DNA from: Bordetella sp. BOR01
GTDB taxonomy: Bacteria; Pseudomonadota; Gammaproteobacteria; Burkholderiales; Burkholderiaceae_B
Length of the DNA stretch: 64,000 nt
NCBI RefSeq assembly: GCF_019218885.1
Contig: NZ_JAHUWT010000001.1
Location: forward strand, 434,001-498,000
Reading direction: 5' to 3'
Part shown: positions 38,854-51,975 of the stretch, piece after piece
Layout: each line of letters begins with the position of its first letter
Position numbering within the stretch: position 1 is the first letter of the stretch
The notes under the pieces: generated by a model
Told to the model about the DNA's origin: nothing
Seen by the model: only the letters and a program-made list of their open reading frames with translations
Databases searched by the model: none
Program-made: the position numbers and the translations under genes

Positions 38854-39267
38854 CTAGGGTTTCTTGTAGGCCACGCAGTCGACTTCCACCTTGGCGTCTA
38901 TCACCAGGCGCGATTCCACGCAGGCGCGTGCGGGCGGATGGTCGCCGAAGGTTTCCTTGAACACTTTATTGAAGGCGGCGAAATCGCGCGGGTCGTCCAG
39001 CCAGACACCGCAGCGCACCACGTTTTCAGGGCCATAACCCGCTTCGCGCAAAATGGCCATCAGGTTGCCGATGGCGGCGCGCGACTGGGCGGCGATGCCG
39101 CCTTCTACCACTTCGCCATCCTGCATGGGCACCTGGCCCGATACATACAGCCAGCCGTCGGCCTGCACGGCGCGCGCGTAGGGCATGTGCTGGCCGCCCT
39201 GGCCGGTGCCGCCGGTCACGCCGTAGCGAATGATGCCGTTGGCATCGGCATGGGGAGAATTGCTCAT
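38854..39267 (-). CDS. RidA-family enamine/imine deaminase
   Basis: A 137-residue member of the RidA/YjgF/UK114 family, which hydrolyses reactive enamine and imine intermediates released by PLP enzymes. The trimeric fold signature WLYVSGQVPMQDGEVVEGGIAAQSRAAIGNLMAILREAGYGPENVVRCGVWLDD is present and the conserved Arg lies in HPPARACVESRLVIDAKVEVDCVAY. It is the last gene of the D-amino-acid operon; its ATG overlaps the stop of the deacylase gene. This fits clean-up of 2-aminoacrylate-type products made by the operon's own deaminase. Confidence 0.93.
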   Translation of the reverse strand: MSNSPHADANGIIRYGVTGGTGQGGQHMPYARAVQADGWLYVSGQVPMQDGEVVEGGIAAQSRAAIGNLMAILREAGYGPENVVRCGVWLDDPRDFAAFNKVFKETFGDHPPARACVESRLVIDAKVEVDCVAYKKP

Positions 39268-40754
39268 GATTGCTCCTGGGATGCGGACGAAGAAGAAAAC
39301 GCATTGAAGCCTGCACGCAAGTCGCCGCCGCGCGGCAGCCAGCGGCCGGCGCGCGCGCCGGTCAGGCGGCCGGCCCGGTATGACAGCGCGCCGTTGACCC
39401 ATACCGCGGCGATCCCGTCGGCGGGCTGCTGCGGATCGGCGTAGCTGGCCCGGTCGGCCACGCGGGCCGGGTCGAACAGCACCAGGTCGGCGTAATGGCC
39501 GTTGCGTATCAGGCCGCGTTCCCGCAGGCCGAACCGCGCCGCCGACAATCCGGTCATCTTGTGCACCGCCTGTTCCAGCGGAAACAAGCCCAGCTCGCGG
39601 CTGTAGCGGCCCAGCACGCGCGGGAAGGCCCCCCACAGGCGCGGATGCGGCAACGGATCGTTGGGCAGGCCGTCCGAGCCCACCATGGTCAGGCGATGCG
39701 CCAGGATGCGGCGCACGTCGTCTTCATGCATGCCGTGGTAAACCGCGCCGGCCGGCTGCAAGCGGCGCGCGGCTTCGCGCAGCGGCACCTGCCATTGCGC
39801 CGCGATGGCGGCCAGGCCGCGGCCCGCCATTTCAGGATGCGGATCGGACCAGGTGATATCGATGTCGAATTCGTCGGTGACCTGCTGCAGGTCCAGGGTG
39901 GAGGAACTGGCCGAGTAGGGGTAGCAGTCGCAGCCCACCGGCAGGTAACGGCCGGCGGTATCCAGGCTGGCCAGCACTTCCTGGCTGCGGCCCCAGTTGC
40001 CGGCCCCGGCGCATTTCAGGTGCGACACGATCACCGGCACGCGCGCATGCACGCCGATGTCGTAGGCCTCTTGCATGGCCTCCAGGATCTCGGCGAACTC
40101 GGACCTCAGGTGCGTGGTGTACAGCGCTCCGTAAGCGTCCAGTTCCCGGGCCAGGGCCTGCACCTCGGCGGTGTCCGCGTGCTGGGCCGAGGCATAGGCC
40201 AGGCCGGTGCTCAGGCCGATGGCGCCGTGGCGCAGCGCGTCGCGCAGTTGCGCGCGCATGGCGGCGATCTCGGCATCGGTGGCGCGCCGGTCCAGGCGGT
40301 CCATGTGATTGCTGCGCAGGGCCGTATGGCCGACCAGCGCCGCCACGTTCACGGTGGGGCGGGCTGCGTCCACCGCCCGCGTGTAGTCGGCGAAAATGGG
40401 ATACGCGAAATCGTCCCGTCCGCCCAGCAGGTTCATCGGGTCGGGCGGATCGCCACGCAGGCTGACCGGCGATGCGCTGATGCCGCAGTTGCCCACGACC
40501 ACGGTCGTCACGCCTTGCGACAGCTTGGGCAGCATGTCGGGGGTGCGGATGACGTTGGTGTCGTCATGAGTGTGCACGTCGATGAAGCCCGGCGCCAGCG
40601 CCAGGCCGGCGCCATCGATGCGCTCGCGTGCGGGGGCGTGCGGCAGCGGCCCGATGGCGGCGATGCGGCCATCGGCCAGCGCCACGTCGGCCTGGAAACC
40701 GGGGGCGCCGCTGCCGTCCAGCACCTGCACGCCGCCGATCAGGGTGTCGTACAT
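39264..40754 (-). CDS. N-acyl-D-amino-acid deacylase (D-aminoacylase), amidohydrolase superfamily
   Basis: A 496-residue amidohydrolase that frees D-amino acids from their N-acyl forms. The HTH metal pair is at residues 61-63 (APGFIDVHTHDD) and the D-aminoacylase-specific Cys metal ligand at residue 90 (VVVGNCGISASP). Later His ligands and the catalytic Asp (TMVGSDGLPNDPLPHPRLWG) are intact. The overall match is to the Bordetella/Alcaligenes D-aminoacylases; preference among D-residues cannot be read off. It lies 4 bases after the RpiR gene and overlaps ridA. Confidence 0.92.
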   Translation of the reverse strand: MYDTLIGGVQVLDGSGAPGFQADVALADGRIAAIGPLPHAPARERIDGAGLALAPGFIDVHTHDDTNVIRTPDMLPKLSQGVTTVVVGNCGISASPVSLRGDPPDPMNLLGGRDDFAYPIFADYTRAVDAARPTVNVAALVGHTALRSNHMDRLDRRATDAEIAAMRAQLRDALRHGAIGLSTGLAYASAQHADTAEVQALARELDAYGALYTTHLRSEFAEILEAMQEAYDIGVHARVPVIVSHLKCAGAGNWGRSQEVLASLDTAGRYLPVGCDCYPYSASSSTLDLQQVTDEFDIDITWSDPHPEMAGRGLAAIAAQWQVPLREAARRLQPAGAVYHGMHEDDVRRILAHRLTMVGSDGLPNDPLPHPRLWGAFPRVLGRYSRELGLFPLEQAVHKMTGLSAARFGLRERGLIRNGHYADLVLFDPARVADRASYADPQQPADGIAAVWVNGALSYRAGRLTGARAGRWLPRGGDLRAGFNAFSSSSASQEQS

Positions 40755-40758
40755 CGGG

Positions 40759-41663
40759 TCAGTCTCCCAGCGGCAAGCGGTTGGGCCCGCCGCGGTATTC
40801 GTCCAGCGCCAGCTTGATGCGACGCAGCCGTTCCTGCGTGGCCTCTTGCCGCGCCAGGGCCAGTTCGGTGGCCAGGATGTCGATCGCCAGCAGCATGGCG
40901 TAGCGCGACGAAGACGGCTTGTAGATGAAATCGGTCTCGGCGGTGTGAATCGGCAGCACGACGTCGGCCAGCTCGGCCAGCGGCGAGGCCGGGTCGGTCA
41001 AGGTCACCATGCGCGCGCCGTACTGCTTGACGATGCGCGCGCCCGCCAGGATTTCCGGCGTGAGCCCCGAGGTCGACAGCACCACTACCACATCGCGTTC
41101 GTCCAGCGTGGCCGCCACCATGCGCAGCAGCACGGCATCGCTGTAGGCAGCCACCGCATAGCCCAATCGCACCAGCCGCGATTGCAGTTCCTGCGACAGC
41201 ACGGCCGAGGCGCCGCCCATGCCGAATACATAGGTCATGCGCGCATCGCGCACGATGCCGGCGGCACGCTCGAACAATGTCTCGGTGAACAAAGGCAGGT
41301 GTTCGCGCAGCGTGGTTTCTATATCGGCGTACAGGCGGGCGTAGAAGGTGCTTTCTTCGGGCGTGGACGGGTCCAGGAAGCGCTCGCCCACCGCGCTGGC
41401 CTGTGCCAGCTTCAGCTTCAGGTCGCGCGTATCGTCGCAGCCCACCGACCGCGCAAAGCGCGAGATGGTGGCGATGCTGACCCCCGCCTTGCCCGCCAGT
41501 TGATCCACCGTGGCGCCGGCCGCCGCGGCGATGTCGTCCAGGATGGCGTCGGCCACCTTGCGTTCGGTGTTGCTCAGGGTGTCGCGGCGGCTGCGTATCT
41601 GGTAGACGATATCGCGCGGGGTAGGCATGCCGGTGGCTCCGTTGCCGTGTCGGGAAGGAATAG

Positions 41664-41667
<4 letters not shown>
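40759..41667 (-). CDS. RpiR-family regulator (HTH plus SIS domain)
   Basis: A 302-residue regulator. The N-terminal HTH (about residues 15-90, with VDQLAGKAGVSIATISRFARSVGCDD) is followed by a SIS domain (MTYVFGMGGASAVLSQEL, VVVVLSTSGLTPEIL) that usually binds phosphosugars. Encoded inside the operon between the ABC ATPases and the deacylase, it is probably the operon's own regulator. ATG 41667 overlaps the stop of the upstream ATPase gene. The SIS domain hints at an amino-sugar or peptidoglycan-related signal. Confidence 0.92.
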
Positions 41668-43651
<1,984 letters not shown>

Positions 43652-43662
43652 ATCCCGGGATC

Positions 43663-44532
43663 CTAGAGTTCCTTGCGCAGGCGCGGGTCCAGCACGTCGC
43701 GCAGGCCATCGCCCACCAGCTGCAGCGACAGCACCGACAACACGATGGCAATGCCGGGAAACACCATGATCCAGTCGGCCGAGCCCATGTACTGCTGCCC
43801 GGCGTTGATCATGGTGCCCCAGGTGGGTATGTCGGGCGATACGCCCACGCCCAGGAACGACAGCCCGGCCTCGGCCAGGATGGCATAGGCGAAGATGAAG
43901 GTGCCCTGCACCAGGATGGGCGAGACCAGGTTGCGCAGCACGTGCACCGTGACGATCCGCCGTGTCGGCACGCCCAGCGCCCGCGCGGCTTCCACGAACG
44001 GCAGCTCGCGGATCACCAGCGTCGAGGCGCGCACGATGCGGGCCAGGCGGGGCGCATACACGATGCCCAGCGCGATCACCACGTTCAGCAGCGACGGCCC
44101 CAAGGCCGCCACCAGCGCGATGGCCAGCAGGATATCGGGAAAGGCCATCATCGCGTCGATCAGCCGCGACACCACTTTGTCGGCGCCGCGGAAGAATCCC
44201 GCCACCAGTCCCAGCGCGATACCCAGCACGCCCGACAGCAGCACCACCAGGAAGCCCACCGCCAGCGACAGCCGCCCGCCGTGGATCACGCGGCTGAATA
44301 CGTCGCGGCCGAAATCGTCGGTGCCGAACCAGTGTGCGGCACTGGGGGCCTGCAGGCGATTCATGATCGACAGCTTGTACGGATCGAATGGGCTGATCCA
44401 GGGGGCCAGCGCGGCCGCCGCCACCAGCACGGCCAGCACGGCCACGCTGATCAGCACCGTCTTGCGCGCCACCAGCAGGCGCAGTATCTGCCAGCGTTCG
44501 GCGCCGGCCCCGGTAGTGATCGCAATAGCCAT
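43663..44532 (-). CDS. ABC transporter permease, DppC type
   Basis: A 289-residue inner-membrane permease with about six helices. The N-terminal HWFGTDDFGRDVFSRVIHGGRLSL is the DppC/OppC hallmark, and the EAARALGVPTRRIVTVHVLRNL loop contacts the ATPase. It starts 1 base after the stop of the DppB-type gene. Confidence 0.93.
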   Translation of the reverse strand: MAIAITTGAGAERWQILRLLVARKTVLISVAVLAVLVAAAALAPWISPFDPYKLSIMNRLQAPSAAHWFGTDDFGRDVFSRVIHGGRLSLAVGFLVVLLSGVLGIALGLVAGFFRGADKVVSRLIDAMMAFPDILLAIALVAALGPSLLNVVIALGIVYAPRLARIVRASTLVIRELPFVEAARALGVPTRRIVTVHVLRNLVSPILVQGTFIFAYAILAEAGLSFLGVGVSPDIPTWGTMINAGQQYMGSADWIMVFPGIAIVLSVLSLQLVGDGLRDVLDPRLRKEL

Positions 44533-44533
44533 G

Positions 44534-45475
44534 TCAGTAGCGCACCCGCGGGTCGACCAGCAGGTACAGCAGGTCGATGAAAAGATTGATCAGCACATAG
44601 ATGGCGGCGATGACCAGCAGCGCGCCCTGTATGACCGGGTAGTCGCGCCGCAGCACGGCCGACACCACCAGGCTGCCCACGCCGGGCAGGCCGAACACGG
44701 TCTCGGTGACCACGGCGCCGCTGACCAGCAAGGCCGTGGTCAGGCCCAGCACGGTAAGAATCGGGATCAGCGCATTGCGCGCCGCGTGCTTGATGATCAC
44801 CTTGTATTCGGGCAGGCCCTTGGCGCGCGCGGTGCGCACGTAGTCATCGCGCAGTACGTCCAGCATGCTGGCGCGGATGAAGCGGGTGATCAGCGCCGAG
44901 TTCACCAGGCCCAGAACGATGGCCGGCAGCACCAGGTGCGACAGCCGCGTGGCGATACTGGCGTCGGGGCCGCCATAGCCAGCCACCGGCAGCCAGCCCA
45001 GCTTTACCGAGAATATCTGCATCAGCAGCAGCCCCAGCCAGAAGCTGGGTATGCTGGACGTGAACATGGAAAAGCTCACCACCGACTGGTCCAGCGCCGT
45101 GCCGCGCCGCACTGCCGACAGAATGCCAACAGGCAAGGCGATGGCGCTGGCGATGGCCAGCGACATCAGTGTCAGCCAGAAAGTGGGCTCGGCGCGGTCG
45201 GCCAGCGCCGCCAGCACGGGCTTGTCCAGGAAAATCGACTGGCCCAGGTCGCCGCGCGCAAGCTGGCCCAGCCAGGTGGCGTACTGCACGGGCATGGGCT
45301 GGTCCAGCCCCAGGCGCGCGCGCAGGGTATCGATATCCTGCTGGCTGGCCTGCGGGCCCAGCATCACGGCGGCAGGATCGCCCGGCGTGATGCGCAGGAT
45401 CACGAATACGATGGTGGCCACGATGAACATCACCGCCACCAGCCCCACCAGGCGGTTCAACAGATAGCGCAGCAC
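44534..45475 (-). CDS. ABC transporter permease, DppB type
   Basis: A 313-residue permease with about six helices. Hallmarks are the N-terminal MLRYLLNRLVGLVAVMFIVATIVFVILRITPGDPA and the C-terminal TETVFGLPGVGSLVVSAVLRRDYPVIQG. The YVRTARAKGLPEYKVIIKHAARNA segment is the ATPase coupling loop. It follows the binding-protein gene by 32 bases. Confidence 0.93.
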   Translation of the reverse strand: MLRYLLNRLVGLVAVMFIVATIVFVILRITPGDPAAVMLGPQASQQDIDTLRARLGLDQPMPVQYATWLGQLARGDLGQSIFLDKPVLAALADRAEPTFWLTLMSLAIASAIALPVGILSAVRRGTALDQSVVSFSMFTSSIPSFWLGLLLMQIFSVKLGWLPVAGYGGPDASIATRLSHLVLPAIVLGLVNSALITRFIRASMLDVLRDDYVRTARAKGLPEYKVIIKHAARNALIPILTVLGLTTALLVSGAVVTETVFGLPGVGSLVVSAVLRRDYPVIQGALLVIAAIYVLINLFIDLLYLLVDPRVRY

Positions 45476-45507
45476 GGTCGCATCCTTTCAGGTTGGCCCC
45501 GGGGGCG

Positions 45508-47067
45508 CTACTTGGCGGCCTTCCAGGCGTTCCAGAAGTACGGCCACGGCGCGGGCTGCACCCCTTGCAGGGCCGGGGATTTCGCGGCCAGCGAGTTGAA
45601 GTCGCCCACCTTGATGAAGGGCACCTCATCGAACACCGTCTGCTGCACGTCGGTCCAGCGCTTGATACGTTCTTCAGGCGTGCCGGCCTGGTTGAAGGCG
45701 TCCAGCACCTGATTGCGGCGCGGCGTGTCCCACCAGCCCGGCGCGTCTTTCGACGGGAAGTCGATCAGCGCGGGTTCGGGCAGGAATGGGCTGTGGGTAA
45801 TGAAGATGTCCCACAGGGCCGGGTCCTGGCGGCGCTGCGTCAGCGTGGCCCAATCCACTACCTGCATGTCCACCTTGAAGCCGGCCGCTTTCAGGTATTC
45901 GGCCGCCACCAGCGCCATCTTGTAGTGAAACTCGTATTGCTGGCTGGTCAGGATGCGGATCGTGCGGTCTTCGATTTTTGCGTCGTCCAGCAATTTCTTG
46001 GCGCCGGCGACATCGCCCTGGTTATAGACCTTGTCGCCCAGCTTGGTGGCCCACGGAAAGCCTTGCGGGTACAGGTCGGCGTTCAGGCTGTAGAAGTCCT
46101 TGTTGCCGAAGGCGGCATACAGCATGTCTTCTTCATTCAGCGCACGCTGCACGGCTTGGCGCGCGGGCAGGCTGGACATGATGCCTTGCCGGGTATTGAG
46201 CACCAGGCGCGGCCAGCCGAAAGGCTTGAGCAGCATCGGATCGGACCGGCCATTCTTCAGCTTGGCGATCGATTCGACCGGCAGCGCGTCCACATAATCG
46301 TACTGTCCGGCGGCAGCGCTCTCGACGCGGGTGTTGGCGTTGCTGATCGGCGCAAAGCGGATCTCGTCCAGATACTGCTTGCGTGCGCCGCCGTAGCCGT
46401 CGGGCTCGCCATCGCGCGGCTGGTAGCCGTCGTAGCGCACCAGCTGGATGTACTGGTCGGGCACGCGTGCCTTCAGCAGGTAGGGCCCGGTGCCGATGAA
46501 TTCCTTCAGGGGCGTGGCCAGCTTCTCTTGCGGCATCACCACCGCGGCGCTGTTGTTCATGGCCAGCAGGGCGGTCAGCGGCGCGTAGGGTTGCTTGAGC
46601 ACGATGCGTACGGTATGGGCATCGGGCGCCTCGATGGCGGCGATCAGCTTGGCGGCCTGCTTGCCGCGCGAGGCGGTCTCGGTCCAGCGCTTCAGCGATG
46701 CCACCACGTCGGCCGAATCCATGGCCGAGCCGTCATGAAAGGTGATGCCCTGGCGCAGCGCGATAGTGTAAGTCAGGCCGTCATCGCTGATCTGCGGCAA
46801 CTGCTCGGCCAGCAGCGGGGTGGTGTTCCACTTCGCGTCGAAGGTGTAGAGCGTTTCAAAGATGTGCTGGGTCAGGATGCCGACCAGGTCGGCCGTGCTG
46901 GCCATCGGGTCCAGCGTGGGCGGTTCGCCGATGGTGGCAACCACGGCGGTACCGCCCTTGACCGGGGTGGCGCCAAGCGCCGGGGCCGACAGGGCCGCCA
47001 GGCCGATCGTGCCGGCGGCCAGCAGGCCACGCAGTCCGCCGCGGCGCCGGAAGGTACAGAAGTTCAT
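45508..47067 (-). CDS. Periplasmic peptide-binding protein (SBP family 5, DppA type)
   Basis: A 519-residue periplasmic receptor. The signal peptide (about 32 residues) ends APALGA. Family 5 features include GEPPTLDPMAST near the mature start, YTIALRQGITFHDGSAMDSADVVASLKR and the RQAVQRALNEEDMLYAAF segment. ATG 47067 follows GGAGA. It is the second gene of the operon, 40 bases after the deaminase. Ligand inferred from neighbours: peptides or N-acyl-D-amino acids. Confidence 0.93.
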   Translation of the reverse strand: MNFCTFRRRGGLRGLLAAGTIGLAALSAPALGATPVKGGTAVVATIGEPPTLDPMASTADLVGILTQHIFETLYTFDAKWNTTPLLAEQLPQISDDGLTYTIALRQGITFHDGSAMDSADVVASLKRWTETASRGKQAAKLIAAIEAPDAHTVRIVLKQPYAPLTALLAMNNSAAVVMPQEKLATPLKEFIGTGPYLLKARVPDQYIQLVRYDGYQPRDGEPDGYGGARKQYLDEIRFAPISNANTRVESAAAGQYDYVDALPVESIAKLKNGRSDPMLLKPFGWPRLVLNTRQGIMSSLPARQAVQRALNEEDMLYAAFGNKDFYSLNADLYPQGFPWATKLGDKVYNQGDVAGAKKLLDDAKIEDRTIRILTSQQYEFHYKMALVAAEYLKAAGFKVDMQVVDWATLTQRRQDPALWDIFITHSPFLPEPALIDFPSKDAPGWWDTPRRNQVLDAFNQAGTPEERIKRWTDVQQTVFDEVPFIKVGDFNSLAAKSPALQGVQPAPWPYFWNAWKAAK

Positions 47068-47107
47068 GGGTCTGTCTCCAGTGGGGGTCAACTACATGCC
47101 GTGGCGG

Positions 47108-48391
47108 TCAGAAAAAAGTGGGCGCCACGCCGGTGATCCGGTACTGCTCGTCAACCAGCAGCACCTGCCGCCACTTGTCGAATGTCAGGCAAGGGTGCGA
47201 AATATCGAAGGCAATCATGTCGCCCACGCGGATGTCGTCGTGCGCGTCGATATCCAGGAACGCATGCTGGTCCATCATGGCGCTCAGTTTCCAGTGGCCC
47301 GGGGCGGGCAAGGGTGCCGCGCTGCCCGGGCGGTAGTGCACGGCCGGCGCCGGCAGTCCGGCATCAAAGGCCGCATCGCGCTTGCCCATGCCCACGATGG
47401 CGCGCCCGCGCTCGGGCACCGATTGCACATAGGCCCATACTTGCAGGGCGGGCCGCAGGCCAGGCTCAAGGCGGCGGGCAACCGGGTTGTGGGCGGCGAT
47501 GCGTTCGGCCGCGCTGCGGTAGATGCCCACGTCGTGCGACAGATAACAGCCCGGGCGCAGCACGATATCCAGCGGCATGCCGATATCCAGGCCCGAGAAT
47601 TCCTCTGCCACCACATCGAACCAGGCCGAGCCGGCCCCGGTGATCACCGCCGGGCCGTCCTGGCGCAGCCGTCCGCCGGCCGCCAGGGCGCGCAGCGCGT
47701 TCACCGCGCGCCGCAACAACGTGCGGATGCTGTCTTCATCCTGCAGCACGCCTTCGTATACCTCGATGCCGGCCAATGCCAAGGCTTGCGGCCAGCGTTG
47801 CAGCTCGGCCAGCAGCGCCTGCAGTTGCGCATCGTCGCGCACGCCGGTACGTCCGCCGGCCACACCCAGTTCGATCAGTACCGGCAGCCGCAGGCCCTGT
47901 CCGGCAAAGTAATCGCCCAACTGCGCCGCATTGGCCGCCGAATCCACCAGGCACAGGAAGGTGAACCCGGGGTCGCGCAGCAGGTCGGCCACCATGGCCA
48001 TATTGGCCCGGCCCACCAATTGGTTGGCCATCAGCACCGTGCGTACCCCGTGGCGACAGGCAGCCCGTGCCTGCGGCGCGGTAGCCAGCGTGATCCCCCA
48101 GGCACCGCCTTGCAGTTGGCGGTGAAACAGCGCCGGGCTCATGGTGGTCTTGCCATGCGGCGCCAGCTTGACGCGATAGGCCTCCATGAAACGCTGCATC
48201 CATTGCAGGTTGTGGCGCATGCGCTCTTCATACAGCACGGCCACCGGCAGGCTGACGTCTTCGCGCAGCAGGTTCCAGTCCAGCGAGCCTGCCTGCGCGG
48301 CGGGCCAGTCGGCCGGAAACGCACCCAGGCCCTTGCCATCGGCATCCAGCGATATCGAAAGGCCAGGAGAAGTGAGCGGGCAAGTTTCCAT
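47108..48391 (-). CDS. PLP-dependent amino-acid deaminase, D-serine dehydratase-like / D-threonine aldolase fold
   Basis: A 427-residue fold-type III PLP enzyme of the DSD1/D-threonine aldolase family. The PLP Lys is residue 81 (LAPHGKTTMSP). The C-terminal metal site is visible as DQHAFLDI and ISHPCLTFDKW, whose His and Cys bind zinc in DSD1-type dehydratases. It would remove ammonia from D-Ser or D-Thr-like substrates through an enamine. It is the first gene of the operon and has AAAGG before the ATG. The exact reaction (dehydratase or aldolase) is inferred. Confidence 0.88.
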   Translation of the reverse strand: METCPLTSPGLSISLDADGKGLGAFPADWPAAQAGSLDWNLLREDVSLPVAVLYEERMRHNLQWMQRFMEAYRVKLAPHGKTTMSPALFHRQLQGGAWGITLATAPQARAACRHGVRTVLMANQLVGRANMAMVADLLRDPGFTFLCLVDSAANAAQLGDYFAGQGLRLPVLIELGVAGGRTGVRDDAQLQALLAELQRWPQALALAGIEVYEGVLQDEDSIRTLLRRAVNALRALAAGGRLRQDGPAVITGAGSAWFDVVAEEFSGLDIGMPLDIVLRPGCYLSHDVGIYRSAAERIAAHNPVARRLEPGLRPALQVWAYVQSVPERGRAIVGMGKRDAAFDAGLPAPAVHYRPGSAAPLPAPGHWKLSAMMDQHAFLDIDAHDDIRVGDMIAFDISHPCLTFDKWRQVLLVDEQYRITGVAPTFF

Positions 48392-48405
48392 GCGGGCGAC
48401 CTTTA

Positions 48406-48460
48406 TGAAAAAAATTACCGTATAAATCCGTAAATCTGATTATCGTGAAAATAATTTACA
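48406..48460 (-). promoter_or_regulatory. Two RpiR-like palindromic sites upstream of the D-amino-acid operon
   Basis: TGAAAAT-A-ATTTACA at 48446-48460 is a 15-bp near-perfect palindrome resembling HexR/RpiR operators. A related sequence TGAAAAA-A-ATTACCG lies at 48406-48420, centre to centre 40 bases away. Both sit in an AT-rich patch 15-70 bases before the deaminase ATG. A plausible -10 (TATACG on the minus strand) lies between them. Confidence 0.5.
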
Positions 48461-48577
48461 GACGGCAGTTGGGATTTTCCCGTACGCGGGCTGCCCAGGT
48501 ACCTGGGCAGAGCAGGGTGGGCCGCCATGGTGTAATGACTGTTTTGGCCGCTGTGCGGCCGTCGCTATTTCGCCGCC

Positions 48578-49915
48578 ATGAGCAACGATCTGTTCGCCGC
48601 CGATCCCGCACACCGGCCCTATGTCCCGCTGGCCGAGCGGCTGCGGCCGCGCGCCCTGTCCGACGTCGTGGGGCAGTCGCACCTGCTGGGCCCCGATAAG
48701 CCGCTGCGCGTCGCTTTCGAGTCCGGCCGCCCGCATTCCATGATCTTCTGGGGCCCTCCGGGGGTGGGCAAGACCACGCTCGCCCGGCTGATGGCCGATG
48801 GCTTCGACGCCCAGTTCATCGCCATTTCGGCGGTCCTGGGCGGGGTCAAGGACATTCGCGATGCCGTGGTCACCGCCCAGATCGCGCAAGGGCAGGGCCG
48901 CCGCACCATCTTGTTCGTCGATGAGGTCCACCGTTTCAACAAGGCCCAGCAGGATGCCTTCCTGCCCTATGTCGAAAGCGGCCTGTTCACCTTTATCGGC
49001 GCCACCACCGAGAACCCGTCGTTCGAGGTGAATTCGGCCCTGCTGTCGCGGGCGCGTGTCTACGTGCTGCAATCGCTCAGCACCGAAGAACTGCAACTCC
49101 TGATCGACCGCGCCGTGCAGGCCCTGAACGAGGGCCGCGAAACCGATGTGCAGGTGCGCTTCACGCCCGACGCCCGCGAGCAACTGGCGGCCTGGGCCGA
49201 CGGCGATGCCCGGCGCCTGATCAGCGCGGTCGAAGTGGTGGCCGAATCGGCCCAGTCCGCCGGCCGCGACGAAGTCGATGCCGCCTGGCTGGAAACCTCG
49301 CTGTCGCAGAACCTGCGCCGCTTCGACAAGGGGGGCGATGCGTTCTACGACCAGATCAGCGCGCTGCACAAGGCCGTGCGCGGGTCGGACCCGGACGCCG
49401 CGTTGTACTGGTTGTCGCGCATGCTCGACGGTGGCGCCGATCCCAAGTACATGGCGCGCCGCCTGGTTCGCATGGCGATCGAAGATATCGGCCTGGCCGA
49501 CCCGCGCGCCACCGAGCTCGCCATCAACGGCGCCGACATCTACGAAAGGCTGGGCTCGCCCGAGGGCGAACTGGCGCTGGCGCAGGCCGTGGTCTATATG
49601 GCGTGCGCGGCCAAGTCCAATGCCGTCTACAGTGCCTACAACGCCGCCCGCAAGTTCGCCACCGAACACGGCAGCGCCCCGGTGCCCATGCATTTGCGCA
49701 ATGCGCCCACCAAGCTGATGAAGCAGTTGGGCCACGGCCATGCCTATCGCTACGCCCACGACGAGCCGCACGGCTATGCCGCGGGCGAGCAATATTTTCC
49801 CGATGGTGTCAAAGCCACCTTCTACCGGCCGACCGATCGCGGCCTGGAAGCTAAAATCCAGCAAAAGCTGGCGTTCCTGCGCGAACTCGATGCCCAGGAA
49901 CGCTCCAGAAAGTGA
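48578..49915 (+). CDS. rarA: Replication-associated recombination protein A (MgsA)
   Basis: A 445-residue AAA+ ATPase acting at stalled replication forks, related to clamp loaders. Walker A is [14 protein letters not shown] (about residues 57-70), Walker B is [20 protein letters not shown], and [15 protein letters not shown] carries the Arg finger. The C-terminal tetramerisation part follows (from about residue 265). It is followed by serS after 48 bases, the conserved rarA-serS pair. Confidence 0.97.
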   Translation: MSNDLFAADPAHRPYVPLAERLRPRALSDVVGQSHLLGPDKPLRVAFESGRPHSMIFWGPPGVGKTTLARLMADGFDAQFIAISAVLGGVKDIRDAVVTAQIAQGQGRRTILFVDEVHRFNKAQQDAFLPYVESGLFTFIGATTENPSFEVNSALLSRARVYVLQSLSTEELQLLIDRAVQALNEGRETDVQVRFTPDAREQLAAWADGDARRLISAVEVVAESAQSAGRDEVDAAWLETSLSQNLRRFDKGGDAFYDQISALHKAVRGSDPDAALYWLSRMLDGGADPKYMARRLVRMAIEDIGLADPRATELAINGADIYERLGSPEGELALAQAVVYMACAAKSNAVYSAYNAARKFATEHGSAPVPMHLRNAPTKLMKQLGHGHAYRYAHDEPHGYAAGEQYFPDGVKATFYRPTDRGLEAKIQQKLAFLRELDAQERSRK

Positions 49916-49918
49916 TAG

Positions 49919-51310
<1,392 letters not shown>

Positions 51311-51343
51311 GGCCCGGGCGCATCGCGTCGCGCCCCTTTTCGC

Positions 51344-51369
51344 AACGGAGCCCGGCAGGCTCCGTTTCT
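51344..51369 (+). terminator. Intrinsic terminator after serS
   Basis: AACGGAGCC (51344-51352) pairs with GGCTCCGTT (51358-51366), followed by a short T/C tract. Confidence 0.75.
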
Positions 51370-51557
51370 CATTCCCGCGCCGGCCTCCGGTGGGCAGTCA
51401 TACCCCTGACTTGTCGTCCCATTAAGCTGCCCGTCATTCCCCGGTCTTTGATGTCAGCAAATGTGTGCGCGTAAAAAAGGGCCGCATCTTTAGGGCACAA
51501 TATGCGCCGATACGCCACAGGCGGTTTTGTCGTCAATGAATTGGGGGATGACTCAAC

Positions 51558-51806
51558 ATGAATTCCAGGATGATCGGTGATTTTCGCGTACGTTGCGATG
51601 TCGTTGAAAACGAAACGCAGGGCTTCCAAGTGCGGATCTGGACCCGCCGCATTGGGGGTAACGCACCCGAAAAAAGCTGGACCGTACCGGGCCAGCAGCC
51701 GTTCGCAACACGCAACGAAGCCGAGCAGAGTAGTCTGCAGGTATTCGAAGGCATCAACGGAGTGCGATTCAATGGTGAACCCGAGTTCGCGCACGCGTCC
51801 GCATAA
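51558..51806 (+). CDS. Small hypothetical protein
   Basis: An 82-residue soluble protein that I do not recognise. It has no signal peptide. Charged and aromatic residues are evenly spread (MIGDFRVRCDVVENETQGFQVRIWTRR), which looks like a folded small domain rather than a random frame. A purine-rich GGGGGATGA lies 8-14 bases before the ATG. It is a single gene between serS and the His-rich protein. Confidence 0.6.
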   Translation: MNSRMIGDFRVRCDVVENETQGFQVRIWTRRIGGNAPEKSWTVPGQQPFATRNEAEQSSLQVFEGINGVRFNGEPEFAHASA

Positions 51807-51899
51807 CGGCTGGTGGCGTGCCCCCAGCACGCCGCGACGCCTGCCCAGCCCGCTACCTGCCAGCCGCCGGCCGGCTGGGTAAAAGGCCTATCGTCAGGC

Positions 51900-51924
51900 A
51901 AAAAAACGGCTGCCCTTGGCAGCC
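51900..51924 (-). terminator. Intrinsic terminator of the His-rich protein gene
   Basis: Read on the minus strand, GGCTGCC and GGCAGCC flank a 3-base loop and are followed by a T-run after one C-G pair. A second hairpin, GGGCGG/CCGCCC, lies at about 51932-51954, closer to the gene. Confidence 0.8.
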
Positions 51925-51975
51925 TGAATAAGCGGGCGGCGCTATAACCGCCCGTGCACCGGAGCGCGTGGTGCG

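Noticed and set aside
51369-51830. Minus-strand frame over the serS downstream region and the 82-residue gene
   Set aside because: It has no ribosome site, and its composition is less coding-like than the plus-strand small gene. It would also swallow the serS terminator.
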